Shown here one piece after another: positions 33,590 through 35,505 of a stretch of DNA of 35,505 bases. The position numbers were made by a program, and so were the translations under genes. Numbering within the stretch: position 1 is the stretch's first letter; each line of letters begins with the position of its first letter. The notes under the pieces were generated by a model that saw only the letters and a list, made by a program, of their open reading frames with translations, was not told the origin of the DNA and did no database searches. The stretch is from Palsa-459 sp035510855 (GTDB lineage Bacteria; Actinomycetota; Acidimicrobiia; Acidimicrobiales; RAAP-2): positions 1 through 35,505 of the forward strand of contig DATKGG010000079.1 of NCBI GenBank assembly GCA_035510855.1. The letters are read 5' to 3'.

Positions 33590-33634
33590 CCCTGCACGGC
33601 ACCACACAGTGGCGACCGCACGTCTCGTGCAGGG
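33590..33634 (-). promoter_or_regulatory. Long inverted repeat in the rpsB leader (autoregulation candidate)
   Basis: CCCTGCACG (33590-33598) and CGTGCAGGG (33626-33634) form a perfect 9-bp stem around 27 nt, ending 24 nt before the rpsB ATG. Inside the loop region a competing GCACG/CGTGC hairpin (33618-33630) and a CCAC/GTGG hairpin can form. Mutually exclusive structures just before the Shine-Dalgarno fit a ribosomal-protein leader that senses free S2, as known in other bacteria; this is inferred. Confidence 0.5.
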
Positions 33635-33673
33635 GGGACCTTCTCGTGCCGTGCCGAGTGGCGCGGCGCGTGC

Positions 33674-33679
33674 ACTCTA
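33674..33679 (-). promoter_or_regulatory. Possible -10 of rpsB
   Basis: TAGAGT fits TANNNT and would start transcription near 33667, giving a leader of about 100 nt that includes the inverted repeat. No good -35 box is visible. Confidence 0.25.
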
Positions 33680-33701
33680 TCGGAGGCGCGTCGTGGGCGG
33701 C

Positions 33702-34595
33702 TCAGCCCCTCGGATGGGTCGCGCGGTGGACGCGCTGCAGGCGCTCCTTGGAGACGTGCGTGTAGACCTGGGTCGTCGTCAGGTTGGCGTGGCCCAGGAG
33801 CTCTTGGACGACGCGGAGGTCCGCGCCCCCCTCGAGCAGGTGCGTGGCGAAGGTGTGGCGCAGCGCGTGAGGGTGCAGCGGCGTCCCGCTCCTCGCGGCC
33901 AGGACCCGCCGGACGTCGCGCGGGCCGAGCCGGTTGCCCCGACGGTTGAGGAACATCGCCGCGGCGGGGCTGCGCTCGGTCAGCATCGAGGCGCGAGGCT
34001 CGCCGAGCCAGGCCCCGACCGACGCCGCGCACGTGTCGTGGATCGGGACGCGGCGCTGCTTGTCGCCCTTCCCGGTGACCGTCACGAGCCGGCCCTCGAG
34101 GTCCACGTCGTCGACGTCGAGCCCGCACAGCTCGGCCACCCGCAGGCCCGCCGCGTAGAGGAGCTCGGCGATCGCCCGGTCCCGGACCGCCACGGGGTCA
34201 GCCCGGTCGATCGTGGCGTCCAAGAGCCGGTCCAGCTCCTCGCGGGTCGCGAGCATGGGGAGCCTCGAGCCGGGCACGGAGGCGACGAGCCGGGCGGTCG
34301 GGTTCTCGGTGAGCACCCCTGTGCGCTCGAGCCACGAGAAGTACGCGCGCAGCGAGGCCGCGTGCCGCGCGATGGTCGCCCTCGAGCGCCCGCGCGTCTG
34401 CAGGGACGCGAGGTAGCGGCGAAGCTGCAGCCTCGTCACGCCAGCTGGCGAGTCGACCCCCAAGCGCCCCAGCCACCCGATGGCCGTCGTGAGGTCGGCG
34501 CGGTAGGCCCGCCGGGTGGCTTCTGATCGCGGAGCGAGGTGCCGCTCGAAGCCGTCCAGGTCCCAGCTGCGCGTCGCCCAGGCGTCACTGCCCAT
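33702..34595 (-). CDS. xerC: Tyrosine recombinase XerC/XerD
   Basis: Resolves chromosome dimers at dif with its partner. The 297-residue product has an N-terminal SAM-like core-binding domain (about 10-100) and a catalytic domain with the full active site: Arg152 (AAGLRVAEL), Lys176 (GKGDKQR), His243 and Arg246 (HALRHTFATHLL), His269 (LGHANL) and Tyr278 (TQVYTHV). The ATG at 34595 follows a GAGG. xerC next to rpsB is a frequent actinobacterial neighbourhood, which argues for a housekeeping Xer rather than a phage integrase; XerC versus XerD is not decided here. Confidence 0.93.
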   Translation of the reverse strand: MGSDAWATRSWDLDGFERHLAPRSEATRRAYRADLTTAIGWLGRLGVDSPAGVTRLQLRRYLASLQTRGRSRATIARHAASLRAYFSWLERTGVLTENPTARLVASVPGSRLPMLATREELDRLLDATIDRADPVAVRDRAIAELLYAAGLRVAELCGLDVDDVDLEGRLVTVTGKGDKQRRVPIHDTCAASVGAWLGEPRASMLTERSPAAAMFLNRRGNRLGPRDVRRVLAARSGTPLHPHALRHTFATHLLEGGADLRVVQELLGHANLTTTQVYTHVSKERLQRVHRATHPRG

Positions 34596-34661
34596 CCCTC
34601 GAGGCTACCGAGCCGGAGACCCGATCCCGGGTGCGGGGCGAACGGACCCGTGCGGCGCGCT

Positions 34662-35021
34662 TCAGTGCCGGTCCGAGGCGTCAGCGTGGGGCCGCTCCAC
34701 GCGCCGGCGCGGTGCCGCGGACCAGAGGTGCTCGAGGTCGTAGTAGGCGCGCGTCTCCTCGTCAAAGACGTGCACGACGACGTCGCCGAAGTCCATGAGC
34801 ACCCACCGCGCGTCCGAGAGCCCCTCGATGCGGATCGGACCGCGCCCGCACCGCAGCTTGGCTATGCGCTCGACCTCCTCGGTGATCGTGCGCACCTGCC
34901 GGTCACTGCGCCCCGCCGTGATCACGAACAGGTCGACCAAGCCGAGCAGCGCGGTCATCTCGAGCACCACCGGGTCGTTGCCCAGCTTGTCGTCGATCGC
35001 CTCGAGCGTCGCGGCGAGCAT
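34662..35021 (-). CDS. rsfS: Ribosomal silencing factor RsfS (Iojap family)
   Basis: Binds L14 of the large subunit and blocks subunit joining when nutrients are scarce. The 119-residue product has the family pattern VVLEMTALLGLVDLFVITAGRSDRQVRTI (cut here by strand), followed by GLSDARWVLMDFGDVVVHVF and EETRAYYDLEHLW. The ATG at 35021 is the first standard start; the frame stays open upstream (GHDEETEQ) but offers no ATG or GTG before the preceding gene. A short C-terminal tail is basic. The neighbour nadD is a common companion. Confidence 0.93.
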   Translation of the reverse strand: MLAATLEAIDDKLGNDPVVLEMTALLGLVDLFVITAGRSDRQVRTITEEVERIAKLRCGRGPIRIEGLSDARWVLMDFGDVVVHVFDEETRAYYDLEHLWSAAPRRRVERPHADASDRH

Positions 35022-35080
35022 CTGCTCGGTCTCCTCATCGTGACCCGCGGGCTGTACCGCCCGCGCCGACGGGATGGGGG

Positions 35081-35287
35081 TCAGCGGACCACCTCGAGCA
35101 CGCCAAGGCAGGCGGCGAGCGGGGTGAGGAACACGATGGCGGCGACGGCGAGCCAGTGTCGCCGCTCGCGTCGCGCGGCCGCCGCGGTGATCATCCGAGG
35201 CGTCGGCGCGAACTCGTGGATCGAGGCGGTACTCGCAGCGATCGTCGATTGCTCAAGAGAACCGAGGTCGATCGCCTGCAATGCCAT
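35081..35287 (-). CDS. Small single-helix membrane protein, unknown function
   Basis: The 68-residue product has a polar N-terminal half, a basic AAARRERRHW patch and one hydrophobic helix (about residues 46-65, LAVAAIVFLTPLAACLGVL), so it should sit in the membrane with the N-terminus inside. The ATG at 35287 starts 3 nt after the nadD stop, and the gene lies between nadD and rsfS, so co-expression is likely. No family was recognised. Many actinobacteria have a LytR-type envelope gene at this place; this may be an unrelated or very reduced envelope protein. Confidence 0.65.
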   Translation of the reverse strand: MALQAIDLGSLEQSTIAASTASIHEFAPTPRMITAAAARRERRHWLAVAAIVFLTPLAACLGVLEVVR

Positions 35288-35290
35288 GCG

Positions 35291-35505
35291 TCACGGAGCG
35301 TACAACCGGTGTGCCAACACCAAGCGGACCACGGCCTCGGGGAGGAGCCCGTGAGGGTCCTCGCCTCGCTCAAGGGCGGCGCGGACCGCGGTGCTCGAGA
35401 GGTCCACCGGCGACATCTGGACGGCGTGGGCTGAAAACTCTTCAGGCGCCGTCGCCTCGGCCCCGGGCCGTGGCACGACCGCGATCTCGACGAGGGCCGC
35501 GAGGT
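35291..35505 (-). CDS. nadD: Nicotinate-nucleotide adenylyltransferase, C-terminal part
   Basis: Adenylates nicotinate mononucleotide in NAD synthesis. Only the last 71 residues are in the window. They include VEIAVVPRPG, the SSTAVRAALERGED segment (the family's ISST-x-x-R phosphate-binding motif, with LSSTAVR here) and the ending LPEAVVRLVLAHRLY typical of NadD. The 5' end lies beyond the right edge. It is followed at 3 nt by a small membrane-protein gene and then rsfS. Confidence 0.9.
   Translation of the reverse strand, partial: LAALVEIAVVPRPGAEATAPEEFSAHAVQMSPVDLSSTAVRAALERGEDPHGLLPEAVVRLVLAHRLYAP

Noticed and set aside
33702..34595. Phage or island integrase
   Set aside because: The tyrosine recombinase lies in the usual xerC-rpsB neighbourhood and has Xer length; no island borders or att repeats were seen.

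Overview
The window is GC-rich (roughly 70% by eye) and almost fully coding, with nearly every gene on the minus strand. GTG and TTG starts are common, stop and start codons often overlap (GTGA, ATGA, TAGTG), and the housekeeping gene order is actinobacterial: rpsB-tsf-pyrH-frr-cdsA-dxr-M50 protease-ispG-proS-rimP-nusA-infB-rbfA-truB-ribF, then rpsO-pnp-M16 peptidase-dapB ... dapA-rnj ... ftsK. A deep-branching actinobacterium, for example of the Acidimicrobiia, is my inference. No rRNA, tRNA or CRISPR array was seen.

Layout in the direction of minus-strand transcription (right to left). At the right edge are the 3' end of nadD, a small one-helix membrane protein, rsfS and xerC (35505-33702). 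Next comes a translation, lipid and isoprenoid block from rpsB to ispG (33565-25366), headed by a leader with a long perfect inverted repeat. The proS-ispG gap (24469-25365) is the only long non-coding stretch. It holds two degraded pieces of an IS200/IS605-type tnpB gene and, on the other strand between them, the 3' end of a gene for a putative Ig-like (He_PIG) surface protein. proS ends at a classic terminator, and the nusA operon follows (rimP, nusA, infB, rbfA, truB, ribF; ylxR is absent).

A plus-strand gene for a PAS-GAF-PAS-GGDEF-EAL cyclic-di-GMP protein lies between ribF and rpsO. The rpsO-pnp pair has three hairpins in its spacer. A zinc peptidase and the lysine/diaminopimelate genes dapB and dapA follow. 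Two TetR regulators and a ferritin-like di-iron protein, with an operator-like repeat over a predicted promoter, sit between dapB and dapA. dapA overlaps rnj (RNase J). A plus-strand siderophore-interacting-type flavoreductase overlaps rnj tail to tail and diverges from ftsK, which runs off the left edge.

The core genes serve ribosome assembly and translation (rpsB, tsf, frr, rimP, infB, rbfA, truB, rsfS, rpsO, proS), RNA processing and decay (nusA, pnp, rnj), envelope precursors (dapA, dapB, dxr, ispG, cdsA), flavin and NAD synthesis (ribF, nadD) and chromosome segregation (xerC, ftsK). The accessory genes sit at junctions of this conserved backbone. The most novel-looking unit is the TetR-TetR-di-iron cassette; I do not see a clearly new multi-gene defence or mobile system.
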